Positions 19,048 through 27,612 of a DNA stretch of 64,000 bases are shown here, piece by piece. The number at the start of each line of letters is the position of its first letter. Positions within the stretch are counted from its first letter, which is position 1. Origin of the DNA: Halomonas sp. Y3 (GTDB lineage: Bacteria > Pseudomonadota > Gammaproteobacteria > Pseudomonadales > Halomonadaceae); the NCBI RefSeq assembly GCF_024137965.1, contig NZ_CP099975.1:2666001-2730000 (forward strand), in the 5' to 3' direction. Under the pieces are notes generated by a model. The model was not told the origin of the DNA. It made no database searches and worked only from the letters and a program-made list of their open reading frames with translations. Both the position numbers and the translations under genes were made by a program.

Positions 19048-19959
19048 TCACTCCTCCAGCTCGCGGGACTGGTAGCGATGAAACAGCCCGATGGGGATCA
19101 AGAGCAGCAGCAGCATCACCATGGCCAGCGCCGAGGCCACCGGCCAGTCGCGGTTGAGGAAGAACTCCTCCCAGAGCACCTTGCCGATCATCACCGTGTT
19201 GGGACCGCCGAGAAGCTCAGGGATCACGTACTCCCCCACCGCGGGAATGAAGACCAGCATGGAGCCGGCGATGATCCCCCCCTTGGAGAGCGGCAGGGTC
19301 ACCTTCAGGAAGGTGTTGAACTTCCGGGAGCCAAGGTCTGCGGCGGCCTCCAGGAGAGAGTCGTCGAGCCGGGTCAGGTTGGCGTAGAGCGGCAGAATCA
19401 TGAACGGCAGGTAGGCATAGACGATGCCCAGCATCACCGCGAAGTTGGTGTTCATCATGCGCAGCGGCGAGTCGATGAGGCCGATCCACAGCAGCAGGTT
19501 GTTGAGCAGGCCGTTGGTGCTGAGAATGCCCATCCAGGCGTAGACCCGGATCAGGAAGGAGGTCCAGGAGGGCAGCATCACCAGCAGCAGCAGCACCAGC
19601 TGCCAGCGCGCCGGGGCCCGCGCCATGGCATAGGCCATGGGGTAGCCGATCAGCAGGCAGAAGAGCGTCGAGAAGAAGGCGATCTTCACCGAGCCCCAGT
19701 AGGCCGCCACGTAGAGCGAATCGCTGGCCAGGAACAGGTAGTTGCCCAGGTTCAGGGCGACGTTGAGGGTCTCGGCGGTGAAGTCGAGGATCGGCTGGTA
19801 GGGGGGTACCGCAATGGCCGCCTCGGAGAGGCTGATCTTGAGCACGATGGCGAAGGGCGCCAGGAAGAAGAGGCTCAGCCAGATCAGCGGCACGGCGATG
19901 ACCCAGCCGCGCCCCGGGCGCAGGCGGCGCGAGAGGCGCTCGAGGGCAGTCGGTTTCAT
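19048..19959 (-). CDS. potH: Putrescine/spermidine ABC transporter permease
   Basis: A 303-residue permease starting MKPTALERLSRRLRPGRGWV. I chose ATG 19959 because GAGGAG is just before it; the frame is open to 19989 without such a site. Membrane segments begin with VIAVPLIWLSLFFLAPFAIV. The EAA motif is DSLLEAAADLGSRKFNTFLK. It pairs with PotI to form the channel of the polyamine importer. The stop overlaps the start region of potI. Confidence 0.9.
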   Translation of the reverse strand: MKPTALERLSRRLRPGRGWVIAVPLIWLSLFFLAPFAIVLKISLSEAAIAVPPYQPILDFTAETLNVALNLGNYLFLASDSLYVAAYWGSVKIAFFSTLFCLLIGYPMAYAMARAPARWQLVLLLLVMLPSWTSFLIRVYAWMGILSTNGLLNNLLLWIGLIDSPLRMMNTNFAVMLGIVYAYLPFMILPLYANLTRLDDSLLEAAADLGSRKFNTFLKVTLPLSKGGIIAGSMLVFIPAVGEYVIPELLGGPNTVMIGKVLWEEFFLNRDWPVASALAMVMLLLLLIPIGLFHRYQSRELEE

Positions 19960-19981
19960 GGGGCTCCTCGCTTTTTCGGGC

Positions 19982-21115
19982 TCACTCATGCAACACTACG
20001 GCGCTCATCGCGTCCCAGCCGACGTAGACCGGCTCGTCCCAGTCGGGGCGGTCGCCGCGCCGCTCCACGTTGGCCAGGCTCGCCTTGACCAGGGTGCCGG
20101 TCTCGGTACGCACGTAGTAGACCGAGTGCCCGCCCAGATAGGCGATATCCTCTACCTTGCCGGCGGCCCAGTTCCTCTCCCCCTCCGGCCGCTCCCGGGA
20201 GAGCAGGGTCTTCTCCGGGCGCACCGCCACCCACACCCGGCGCTCGTCCGCCTGGGTGGTGATGCCGTGCCCGATATAGATATCGCGCCCGAGGGCGGGG
20301 CTTGCAATGATGCAGTGGTCGGCCTCGTCCACGCGAATCTCCCCCTCGAAGAGGTTCACGCTGCCCACGAACTCGGCCACCATGCGGCTCGCCGGGCTCT
20401 CGTAGATATCCACCGGGGTCCCCACCTGGGCAATCCAGCCATCCGACATGATCGCCACCCGGTCGGCCATGGTCATCGCCTCCTCCTGGTCGTGGGTGAC
20501 CATGATGCAGGTCACGCCGACACGCTCGAGGATCGCCACCACCTCGAGCTGCATCTCGGTGCGCAGCTTCTTGTCCAGCGCCCCCATGGGCTCGTCGAGC
20601 AGCAGCAGCTTGGGCCGCTTGGCCAGCGAGCGGGCCAGGGCCACCCGCTGGCGCTGGCCCCCGGAGAGCTGATGGGGGCGGCGCCTGGCGAACCCCTCCA
20701 TATGGACGAGCCTGAGCATCTCGGCCACTCGCTGCTCGATCTCGGCCCGGGGCAGGCGATCCTGCTTGAGCCCGAAGGCGATGTTCTGGGCCACCGTCAT
20801 ATGCGGGAAGAGCGCATAGGACTGGAACATCATGTTGATGGGCCGCTCATGGGGCGGCATGGCGGTGATCTCCTGACCGTCGAGCAGGATCTGGCCGTCG
20901 CTTGGCGTCTCGAACCCTGCCAGCATGCGCAGCAGGGTCGACTTGCCGGAGCCCGAGCCGCCCAGCAGGGCGAAGATCTCGCCCTGGCGGATGGTCAGGT
21001 TGACGTCGTCCACCGCCAGGGCGCCGTCGAAGCGCTTGCTGATGCGGCGGATCTCGACCAGCGCCTCGCCGGTGCGTCGCCCGGGCGGACGCGCCGCGGT
21101 CTGGTTCTGGGGCAT
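19982..21115 (-). CDS. potG: Polyamine ABC transporter ATP-binding protein
   Basis: A 377-residue ATPase. Of ATG 21121 and 21115 the second fits the AGGAG spacing (six bases); the protein begins MPQNQTAARPPGRRTGEAL. Seen: Walker A LLGGSGSGKSTLL, signature HQLSGGQRQRVALARSLA, Walker B KLLLLDEPMGALDKKLR, then the H-loop MVTHDQEEA. The C-terminal third is a TOBE domain (VRPEKTLLSRERPEGE). It powers the PotFGHI importer. Potassium or maltose-type uptake are excluded by neighbours potF, potH and potI. Confidence 0.92.
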   Translation of the reverse strand: MPQNQTAARPPGRRTGEALVEIRRISKRFDGALAVDDVNLTIRQGEIFALLGGSGSGKSTLLRMLAGFETPSDGQILLDGQEITAMPPHERPINMMFQSYALFPHMTVAQNIAFGLKQDRLPRAEIEQRVAEMLRLVHMEGFARRRPHQLSGGQRQRVALARSLAKRPKLLLLDEPMGALDKKLRTEMQLEVVAILERVGVTCIMVTHDQEEAMTMADRVAIMSDGWIAQVGTPVDIYESPASRMVAEFVGSVNLFEGEIRVDEADHCIIASPALGRDIYIGHGITTQADERRVWVAVRPEKTLLSRERPEGERNWAAGKVEDIAYLGGHSVYYVRTETGTLVKASLANVERRGDRPDWDEPVYVGWDAMSAVVLHE

Positions 21116-21170
21116 CGGCATCTCCTCTCTCGAACTGCCCGCGGCGTCCCTCGCCGCGGGCATCACGGGC

Positions 21171-22277
21171 TCAGCGCCCCGACTTGACGCGGTTCCAGAC
21201 CCGGGTCCGCACGCGCTGCACGGCCAGCGGCTTCTCCTCGGCCACGTAGAGGTTGTCCATCACCTCCTGGTCGGGATAGATCGCCGGATCGTCGCGGATG
21301 GCCGGGTCGAGGAAGGCGTTGGCCGCCAGGTTGGGGTTGGCGTAGACCACGTACTCGGTGATCGCGGCGGCGATCTCCGGCTCGAGGATGAAGTTGATGA
21401 AGGCGTGGGCGTTGTCGGGGTTCGGCGCATCGGCGGGAATCGCCATCATGTCGAACCAGAGCGCGGCGCCCTCCTTGGGGATGCTGTAGGCGATGGTGAA
21501 GTCGCGGCCCGCCTCCTCGGCCCGGTCGGCGGCCTGGAAGATGTCGCCGGAGTAGCCCGCCGCCACGCAGATGTCGCCATTGGCGAGATCGGTGATATAG
21601 CGCGAGGAGTGGAAGTAGGTGACGTTGTTGCGCACCGCGGCGATGAGGTCCCCCGCCGCCTCCAGGTCGGCACTCTCCTCGGAGAGCGGCGAGAGCCCCA
21701 GGTAGGCCATGGCCGGGGAGAGCATCTCGTCACCGGAGTCGAGCATGGAGATGCCGCAGCCCCCCTCGCGCAGGGCGGTGGTGATCTCGGGGTCGAAGAT
21801 CAGCGCCCAGGAGTCGGTCGGGGCATCCTCGCCGAGGATCTCGGTCACCCGTTCGACGTTGTAGCCGATGCCGTTGGTGCCCCACATGTAGGGGATCGAG
21901 TAGCGGCTGCCCGGGTCGACGAACTCCAGGTCGTCCATGAGATCGGGGTTGAGGTTGGCCATGTTGGGCAGCTTGTCGTGGTCCAGCTCCTGGTAGACCC
22001 CGGCGCTGATGTGGCGGGTCAGGTAGTGGTTGGAGGGTACCACCACGTCATAGCCGGAGCGGCCCGCCAGCAGGGCGGCATCGAGCACCTCGTTGCTGTC
22101 GTAGACGTCGTAGATCACCTCGATGCCGGTGGCCGCGGTGAACTTCTCCAGGGTGTCCGGGGCGATATAGTCCGACCAGTTGTAGATTCGCACCTCACCC
22201 GCGGCCTGGGCGGCGGCAGCGCCCAGCGCCAGGCTGGCGGCGGCTACGGCCAGTGAGAGTCGCTTGGTTTGCATCAT
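21171..22277 (-). CDS. potF: Periplasmic putrescine-binding protein
   Basis: A 368-residue binding protein with a signal peptide (MMQTKRLSLAVAAASLALGA, cleavage probably after AQA about residue 25). The mature part starts GEVRIYNWSDYIAPDTLEKF, typical of PotD/PotF. Acidic and aromatic ligand residues are in VYDSNEVLDAALLAG, SIPYMWGTNGIGYN, and CVAAGYSGDIFQA. GAGGTG lies ten bases before ATG 22277. It delivers putrescine or a related polyamine to PotHI. It sits between puuA2 and potG, within the leftward run. Confidence 0.92.
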   Translation of the reverse strand: MMQTKRLSLAVAAASLALGAAAAQAAGEVRIYNWSDYIAPDTLEKFTAATGIEVIYDVYDSNEVLDAALLAGRSGYDVVVPSNHYLTRHISAGVYQELDHDKLPNMANLNPDLMDDLEFVDPGSRYSIPYMWGTNGIGYNVERVTEILGEDAPTDSWALIFDPEITTALREGGCGISMLDSGDEMLSPAMAYLGLSPLSEESADLEAAGDLIAAVRNNVTYFHSSRYITDLANGDICVAAGYSGDIFQAADRAEEAGRDFTIAYSIPKEGAALWFDMMAIPADAPNPDNAHAFINFILEPEIAAAITEYVVYANPNLAANAFLDPAIRDDPAIYPDQEVMDNLYVAEEKPLAVQRVRTRVWNRVKSGR

Positions 22278-22383
22278 CGATCACCTCTTCGGTCGCTTGT
22301 TGTTATCGGTCGCCCGGAGCCGGGGCCGATGAAGCCAGCGTAGCGGTCCGCGTCGGGGGCGGCCTCAACGCTGACGGGACACG

Positions 22384-23730
22384 TCAGACGCTGAGCAGCA
22401 GGAACTCCCGCTCCCAGGAGCTGATCACGCGCTTGAAGTTCTCGTTCTCCACCCGCTTGACCGCCACGAAACCGGTCACGAACTTGCTGCCCATGTAGGT
22501 CTCGAGCTCGGCGCAGTGCTCCATGCGCTCCAGGGCCTGCTCCAGGGTGAAGGGCAGGCGCAGGTTGCGTCGCTCGAAGGCGCGCCCCTGCACCGGCGCC
22601 GAGGGATTGACCTTCTGGATCATCCCCAGGTAGCCGCACAGCAGGCTCGCCGCGATGGCCAGGTAGGCGTTGGCATCGGCCCCCGGCAGGCGGTTCTCGA
22701 CGCGGCGGTTCTGGGGGGTGGAGTCCGGCACCCGCAGGCCGCAGGTGCGGTTCTCCTCGCCCCACTCCACGTTCACCGGTGCCGAGGTATCGGGCAGGAA
22801 GCGGCGGAAGGAGTTGACGTTGGGGGCCATCAGCGGCAGCGCCTCGGGGATGAACTTCTGCAGCCCGCCGATATGGTGCAGGAAGAGCTGGCTCATGGTG
22901 CCGTCGGGGTTGGAGAAGACGCTCCTGCCGCTCTTCGCGTCCACCACGCTCTGATGGATATGCATGGCGCTGCCGGGCTCGTTGGTGACCGGCTTGGCCA
23001 TGAAGGTGGCCGCCACGTCGTGCTTGAGCGCCGCCTCGCGCATGGTGCGCTTGAACAGGAAGACCTGGTCTGCCAGGGCCAGGGCATCGCCGTGACGGAA
23101 GTTGATCTCCATCTGGGCGGTGCCCTCCTCGTGGATCAGGGTGTCGATATCGATGCCCTGGGTCTCGCACCAGTCGTACATGTCCTCGAAGAGGGGGTCG
23201 AACTCGTTGGCGGCGTCGATGGAGAAGGACTGGCGGCCGGTCTCCTGGCGGCCGCTGCGGCCGATGGGCGGCTGCAGCGGCAGGTCCGGATCTTCGCAGC
23301 GCTTGGTGAGGTAGAACTCCATCTCGGGAGCGACGATGGGGCGCCAGCCCCGCTCGGCGTAGAGCGCCAGCACCTTCTTGAGCTGGTTGCGCGCCGAGAG
23401 CTCGATGGGGTTGCCCATCTTGTCGTAGCAGTCATGGATCACCTGGGCGGTGGGCTCCAGGGCCCAGGGGACCGGATAGGCGGCACTCGGGTCAGGCTTG
23501 CAGACCATGTCGATATCGGCCGGGTCGAGCAGCGAGTAGTAGAGGTCGTCCTCGACGTAGTCGCCGGTCACCGACTGCAGCAGCACGCTCTCGGGCAGGC
23601 GCATGCCCTTCTCGGCCACGAACTTGGAGACCGGGGCGATCTTGCCACGGGCGATGCCGGTGATGTCCGCAACCAGGCACTCCACCTCGGTGATGCGTCG
23701 CTCCTTCAGCCAGCTTTCCAGGTCTTTCAT
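22384..23730 (-). CDS. Second gamma-glutamylpolyamine synthetase paralogue
   Basis: A 448-residue GS-fold protein starting MKDLESWLKERRITEVECLV; ATG 23730 has GAGGTT upstream and is favoured over the longer frame to 23769. Seen: VAPEMEFYLTKRCEDPDLPL, AKPVTNEPGSAMHIHQS, NVNSFRRFLPDTSAPVN, GLRVPDSTPQNRRVENRLPG. It resembles the PuuA/PauA group rather than true glutamine synthetase (no adenylylation-loop Tyr context seen, shorter N-terminus). It probably glutamylates a polyamine or monoamine imported by the adjoining PotFGHI. It differs clearly from puuA at 6582, suggesting a different amine preference. Located 35 bases after puuB2. Confidence 0.84.
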   Translation of the reverse strand: MKDLESWLKERRITEVECLVADITGIARGKIAPVSKFVAEKGMRLPESVLLQSVTGDYVEDDLYYSLLDPADIDMVCKPDPSAAYPVPWALEPTAQVIHDCYDKMGNPIELSARNQLKKVLALYAERGWRPIVAPEMEFYLTKRCEDPDLPLQPPIGRSGRQETGRQSFSIDAANEFDPLFEDMYDWCETQGIDIDTLIHEEGTAQMEINFRHGDALALADQVFLFKRTMREAALKHDVAATFMAKPVTNEPGSAMHIHQSVVDAKSGRSVFSNPDGTMSQLFLHHIGGLQKFIPEALPLMAPNVNSFRRFLPDTSAPVNVEWGEENRTCGLRVPDSTPQNRRVENRLPGADANAYLAIAASLLCGYLGMIQKVNPSAPVQGRAFERRNLRLPFTLEQALERMEHCAELETYMGSKFVTGFVAVKRVENENFKRVISSWEREFLLLSV

Positions 23731-23765
23731 GGGAACCTCGTCTGGCGCCCGAGGGCGGGCGCTCG

Positions 23766-25073
23766 TCATAGTCGGTCGCGCAGCTTGTAGAAGCTGGTGG
23801 CCAGCACCAGCAGCGGCGTGCGCAGCCGCTCGCCGCCGGGAAAGCGCCGGTGGGGCATGGCGGCAAAGGCATCGAAGCGCTCGCTCTGGCCGGCGATGGC
23901 CTCCGCCATCAGCCGGCCGGCCAGCCCCGCCAGGGCCATGCCGTGCCCCGAGTAGCCCTGGGCATAGTAGAGCGTCTGGCCAACACGGCCGAAGTCCGGC
24001 GCCCGGTTGAGGGTGATGGCCACCTCGCCGCCCCAGCGATAGTCGATGGCGACGCCGCGCAGGATCGGGAAGAGCCGGGCGATCTTGGCGTCCATACGCG
24101 CCTGAAGCCCCCTGGGCTCGCGGCCGGTGTAGCTCACCTCGCCGCCGTAGACCAGCCGCCGGTCACCGGAGAGCCGATAGTAGTCGAGCACGAAGTTGGC
24201 ATCCGACAGGGCGTCGTTTCTCGGCAGCACCCGGGCGGCGCGCTCGGCGGAGAGCGGCTCGGTGGCGACGATATAGTTGGCCGCCCGCATCACCCGCCCC
24301 TCGAGTTCCGGCACCAGGCGGTGCTGGAAGGCGTTGGTGCCCAGCACCACGAAGTCGGCGGTCACGCTCCCCTCGGGGGTCATCACCCGGTGGGGAGCGC
24401 CGCGCTGGATGTCCAGCGCCGGGCTGCCCTCGTGGAGCCGGGCGCCGGCATCGCGGGCGGCCCGGGCCAGCCCCAGGGTGTAGTTGAGCGGGTGCAGGTG
24501 CCCCGCCTCGCTCTCGTGCAGCGCCCCGGGGTAGGCGTCGGTCACCACCCGTTCGCGCAGGGCGTCCCCCTCGAGCCAGGTCAGCGCCTCATAGCCGTAG
24601 TCTCGGGCCAGGCGGTCGCGGAAGGCCTTGAGCTCGCTGACGTGGCGCGGCTTGACCGCGGCGTGCAGGTAGCCCCAGGCCAGGTCGCAGGGGATGGCGT
24701 GGCGCCCGATAAGCTCGGCGGTAAGCGCCACCGCCTCGCGACTCATGGCCCAGATATCCTGGGCGGCCGACAGGCCCAGGGCGCGCTCCACGGTAGCGAT
24801 ATCGGTGCCGAGCCCCGGCAGGATCTGGCCGCCGCTGCGCCCGGAGGCGCCATGGCCGATCTCGCTGGCCTCCAGCAGCACCACCGAATAGCCCCGCTCG
24901 GCCAGGTGCAGCGCCGCCGAACAGCCGGTCACCCCGCCACCGATCACGCAGACGTCGGCACGCACCTCCCCCGCCAGGGGCGGGCAGGGGCCGAGCGCCA
25001 CGGCGATGGAGTCGCGGTACCAGGAGGCGGGGCGGCGTTCGAGGCTACCGGAAGAGGGGGGAGATACGCTCAT
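23766..25073 (-). CDS. PuuB-like FAD oxidoreductase, copy 2
   Basis: A 435-residue DAO-family flavoprotein. Seen: RRPASWYRDSIAVAL, FAD motif CVIGGGVTGCSAALHLAERG (about 47-66), IGHGASGRSGGQILPGLGTD, and VGQTLYYAQGYSGHGMALA near the C-terminus. The layout parallels puuB at 16868, but the sequences differ throughout. It should oxidise the gamma-glutamyl-amine made by the adjacent synthetase. First gene of the seven-gene leftward polyamine run. No strong Shine-Dalgarno is seen before ATG 25073; the family start context makes this site likely. Confidence 0.83.
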   Translation of the reverse strand: MSVSPPSSGSLERRPASWYRDSIAVALGPCPPLAGEVRADVCVIGGGVTGCSAALHLAERGYSVVLLEASEIGHGASGRSGGQILPGLGTDIATVERALGLSAAQDIWAMSREAVALTAELIGRHAIPCDLAWGYLHAAVKPRHVSELKAFRDRLARDYGYEALTWLEGDALRERVVTDAYPGALHESEAGHLHPLNYTLGLARAARDAGARLHEGSPALDIQRGAPHRVMTPEGSVTADFVVLGTNAFQHRLVPELEGRVMRAANYIVATEPLSAERAARVLPRNDALSDANFVLDYYRLSGDRRLVYGGEVSYTGREPRGLQARMDAKIARLFPILRGVAIDYRWGGEVAITLNRAPDFGRVGQTLYYAQGYSGHGMALAGLAGRLMAEAIAGQSERFDAFAAMPHRRFPGGERLRTPLLVLATSFYKLRDRL

Positions 25074-25120
25074 GCGCAGGGCGCTCGCTGTTGTTCTTGA
25101 GATTGTTGATGCGATTCAGT

Positions 25121-25148
25121 TTGACATCAGCCGCGGCGAAACTGTCAA
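25121..25148. promoter_or_regulatory. TTGACA-N16-TGTCAA dyad upstream of the polyamine operon
   Basis: A perfect 6-bp inverted repeat with a 16-base spacer, about 50 bases upstream of the puuB2 start. Read on the minus strand, the distal half is a perfect -35 (TTGACA), but the matching -10 position is poor (GTCAAA). It may be an operator, a promoter with an activator, or both. Confidence 0.4.
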
Positions 25149-25294
25149 GTATTCGATACCAACGCCGCGGGGCGCCCGCTCCTGCGCCAACCGCCGCCGG
25201 TGGCCCGCTAAACGGGCTGGCATCCTGGCTTTCCGGCGCCCTCGAGGCGCTACCCCGGCCCCGGGCGGCCGCCCGGAGCGTCAAGAAATTACCA

Positions 25295-26041
25295 TCACCC
25301 GCCGCAGGTCGCACAGGCCGGATCCCGGGGCACCCGGAAGTGGCGCCACTGGCCGGTGAGGCCGTCGAAGGTGGAGAGCCCCCGATGGGGGGTGCCCGCG
25401 CCGCTGAGCAGCTTGATCGCCTCCAGGGCCTGAAAGCTGCCGATCAGCCCCACCAGGGGAGCCACCACGCCGCTCTCGGCGCAGGAGAGCGCCTCGTCGC
25501 CGCTGCCATCCGGCGGATAGAGGCAGGCGTAGCAGGGGCACTCGGGGTCCCGGGGATCGAACACCGCCAGCTGCCCGGAGAAGCGGATCGCCGCCCCGGA
25601 GACCAGCGGCACGCCCGCCGCCCGGCAGGCGGCGTTGATGGCGTAGCGGCTGGAGAAGCGATCGGTGCAGTCAAGCACCACGTCGGCGTCGGCCACCGCC
25701 GCGGCCATGCGCTCCCCCTCCAGGTGGGCGGTCAATGTCTCGATGCGGCAGCCGGGGTTCAACGCCTGGGCCGACTCCCGGGCGGACTCTGCCTTGTTGC
25801 GGCCCAGGTCCGCTTCGCCGTGGGCGATCTGGCGCTGCAGGTTGGAGAGCTCCACCGCATCGGCATCGGCCAGGGTCAGCCGGCCGACCCCGGCGGCGGC
25901 CAGGTAGAGGGCCACCGGGGAGCCGAGCCCACCGGCGCCCACCACCAGGGCGCGGCCGGCGAGCAGCCGCTCCTGCCCCTCGATGTCGATCTGGGCCAGC
26001 ATGATCTGGCGGCTGTAGCGCAGCAGGTCGGCGTCGTTCAT
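25295..26041 (-). CDS. moeB: MoeB/ThiF-family adenylyltransferase
   Basis: A 248-residue E1-like enzyme starting MNDADLLRYSRQIMLAQIDI. Seen: nucleotide motif VVGAGGLGSPVALYLAAAGV (about 32-51), LQRQIAHGEADLGRNKAESA, adenylation Asp region VVLDCTDRFSSRYAINAAC, and two zinc CxxC pairs: CPCYACLYP and the C-terminal CATCGG. MoeB adenylates the C-terminal Gly of MoaD in molybdopterin synthesis; ThiF does the same for ThiS. The position after prmC in the hemA-prfA-prmC order favours MoeB. The Lrp gene stop lies only 8 bases upstream. The ribosome-binding site is weak, suggesting coupling. Confidence 0.88.
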   Translation of the reverse strand: MNDADLLRYSRQIMLAQIDIEGQERLLAGRALVVGAGGLGSPVALYLAAAGVGRLTLADADAVELSNLQRQIAHGEADLGRNKAESARESAQALNPGCRIETLTAHLEGERMAAAVADADVVLDCTDRFSSRYAINAACRAAGVPLVSGAAIRFSGQLAVFDPRDPECPCYACLYPPDGSGDEALSCAESGVVAPLVGLIGSFQALEAIKLLSGAGTPHRGLSTFDGLTGQWRHFRVPRDPACATCGG

Positions 26042-26049
26042 GGTCGCGG

Positions 26050-26550
26050 TCACTTGCCTTCGAACTCCTCGATATCGGGCACGTGGAGGGAGAACTCCTC
26101 CTTCACCTCCTCCATCACCACATAGCTCTTGGACTCCTTGACCCCGGGCAGGGTCAGCACCACGTCGCCGAGCAGCTGTCGGTAGGCGGACATCTCGGGG
26201 ATGCGGCACTTGAGGATGTAGTCGAACTGGCCGGAGACCAGGTGGCACTCCTGGATCTGGGGCAGCTTGGCCACGGCGCGACGGAATTCGTCGAACACCG
26301 CCGGCGACTGGGTCTCCAGGCTGATCTCGACGAAGACCAGCAGGTTGGCCTTGAGCGCCCGGGGGTCGAGTACCGCCTTGTAGCCGCGGATGACCCCGGC
26401 GCGCTCCAGGCGCTTGACCCGCTCCAGGCAGGGGGTGGTGGAGAGCCCCACCTGGGAGGCGAGGTCGACGTAGGAGATGCGGGCGTTCTCCTGCAGGCAG
26501 CGCAGGATCTTGAGGTCGATACGGTCGAGAGTGCGAGTCTTGGCTTTCAT
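26050..26550 (-). CDS. Lrp/AsnC-family transcriptional regulator
   Basis: A 166-residue regulator starting MKAKTRTLDRIDLKILRCLQ. Seen: winged HTH (ARISYVDLASQVGLSTTPCL, residues about 23-42), linker GVIRGYKAVLDPRAL, and the RAM effector domain with ECHLVSGQFDYILKCRIPEM. It is closest in look to leucine-responsive Lrp itself (LSTTPCLERVKRLE). It lies between prmC and moeB on the same strand, an unusual place in a normally tight housekeeping run. No good Shine-Dalgarno precedes ATG 26550. A 191-base gap upstream may hold its own promoter. Confidence 0.9.
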   Translation of the reverse strand: MKAKTRTLDRIDLKILRCLQENARISYVDLASQVGLSTTPCLERVKRLERAGVIRGYKAVLDPRALKANLLVFVEISLETQSPAVFDEFRRAVAKLPQIQECHLVSGQFDYILKCRIPEMSAYRQLLGDVVLTLPGVKESKSYVVMEEVKEEFSLHVPDIEEFEGK

Positions 26551-26741
26551 GGGGAGGTGGCTGGCCGGTCGGGAGTGGCAGACTGAGCCGTCCAAACAGG
26601 TGATTGAACTGGAAACAACCGCGGCAACGGCCGCTGTCTGGTGTTCAGTCACGCATTCAGGGCGGCTTTCGGTATTATTTTCTGATCAACATCTACCATA
26701 ACATCCCGCGGCACCGCCAGCCGCCCTCTCAACGTCCAACG

Positions 26742-27611
26742 TCAGGCCAGGCGGCCGAGGGAGACCCGCTCGTGGCCGGCCAGGTCGCGCCGGGTCGCCA
26801 CCTCCCGGTAATCGGCCGCCTGCAGGGCGTCGCGCACCGCCCTCCCCTGCTCGGCGCCGTGTTCCAGCAGCAGCCAGCCGCCCGGTGCAAGGTAGCCGCG
26901 GGCGACCGCCACCAGGTGGCGCAGATCGGCCAGGCCGGCCTCGCCGGCCACCAGAGCGCTCACCGGCTCGAAGCGCAGGTCGCCCCGGGCCAGGTGGGGG
27001 TCGTCATCGGCGAGATAGGGCGGGTTGGAGACGATCAGGTCGAAGCGTTCGGCGGCCTCGCCCTCCGCGGGGGCCAGCGCGGAGAGCCAGTCGCTCTGGC
27101 GGAACTCGGCGTTGACGATGGCGAGCCGCGCGGCGTTGCGGCGAGCCAGCGCCACCGCCTCGGGGCGGATATCCACCCCCAGCACCCGCCACGCCGGCCG
27201 CTCGCTGGCGAAGGCGAGCGCGATGGCGCCGGTGCCGGTGCCGAGATCCAGCAGGCGCCCGCTGGCCGCCTTCGCCCGCTCCAAGGCGGCTTCCACCAGG
27301 GTCTCGGTATCGGGGCGGGGGATCAGGGTGCTCGGCTCGGTGGCCAGGCGCAGGCCCCAGAACTCCCGCTCGCCGGTGAGGTAGGCCACCGGCTCGCCGG
27401 CCTCGCGGCGCGCCACCAGGGCGGCGAAGCGTTCCGCCATGGCGGGGTCCGCCTCGCGATCCCCCCAGGTGTAGAGCCAGGTGCGGTCGACCTCGAGCAG
27501 GTGGCAGAGCAGCACCTCGGCGTCGAGGCGCGGCGTGGGCGAGCCGGCCTCGGCCAGGCGCGCCGCCGCCGCCACCAGCAGGGCATCGAGACGCTGGCTT
27601 GCACCCAGCAC
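26742..27611 (-). CDS. prmC: Release-factor glutamine methyltransferase
   Basis: A 289-residue SAM methyltransferase. Seen: an N-terminal helical domain (PTPRLDAEVLLCHLLEVDRT), the SAM motif LLDLGTGTGAIALAFASERP, and catalytic NPPY in IVSNPPYLADDDPHL. It methylates the GGQ glutamine of release factors RF1 and RF2. It starts with GTG at 27611, one base after the prfA TGA (TGAGGTG), so it is coupled to prfA. Length is near the usual 275-290. Confidence 0.93.
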   Translation of the reverse strand: MLGASQRLDALLVAAAARLAEAGSPTPRLDAEVLLCHLLEVDRTWLYTWGDREADPAMAERFAALVARREAGEPVAYLTGEREFWGLRLATEPSTLIPRPDTETLVEAALERAKAASGRLLDLGTGTGAIALAFASERPAWRVLGVDIRPEAVALARRNAARLAIVNAEFRQSDWLSALAPAEGEAAERFDLIVSNPPYLADDDPHLARGDLRFEPVSALVAGEAGLADLRHLVAVARGYLAPGGWLLLEHGAEQGRAVRDALQAADYREVATRRDLAGHERVSLGRLA

Positions 27612-27612
27612 C

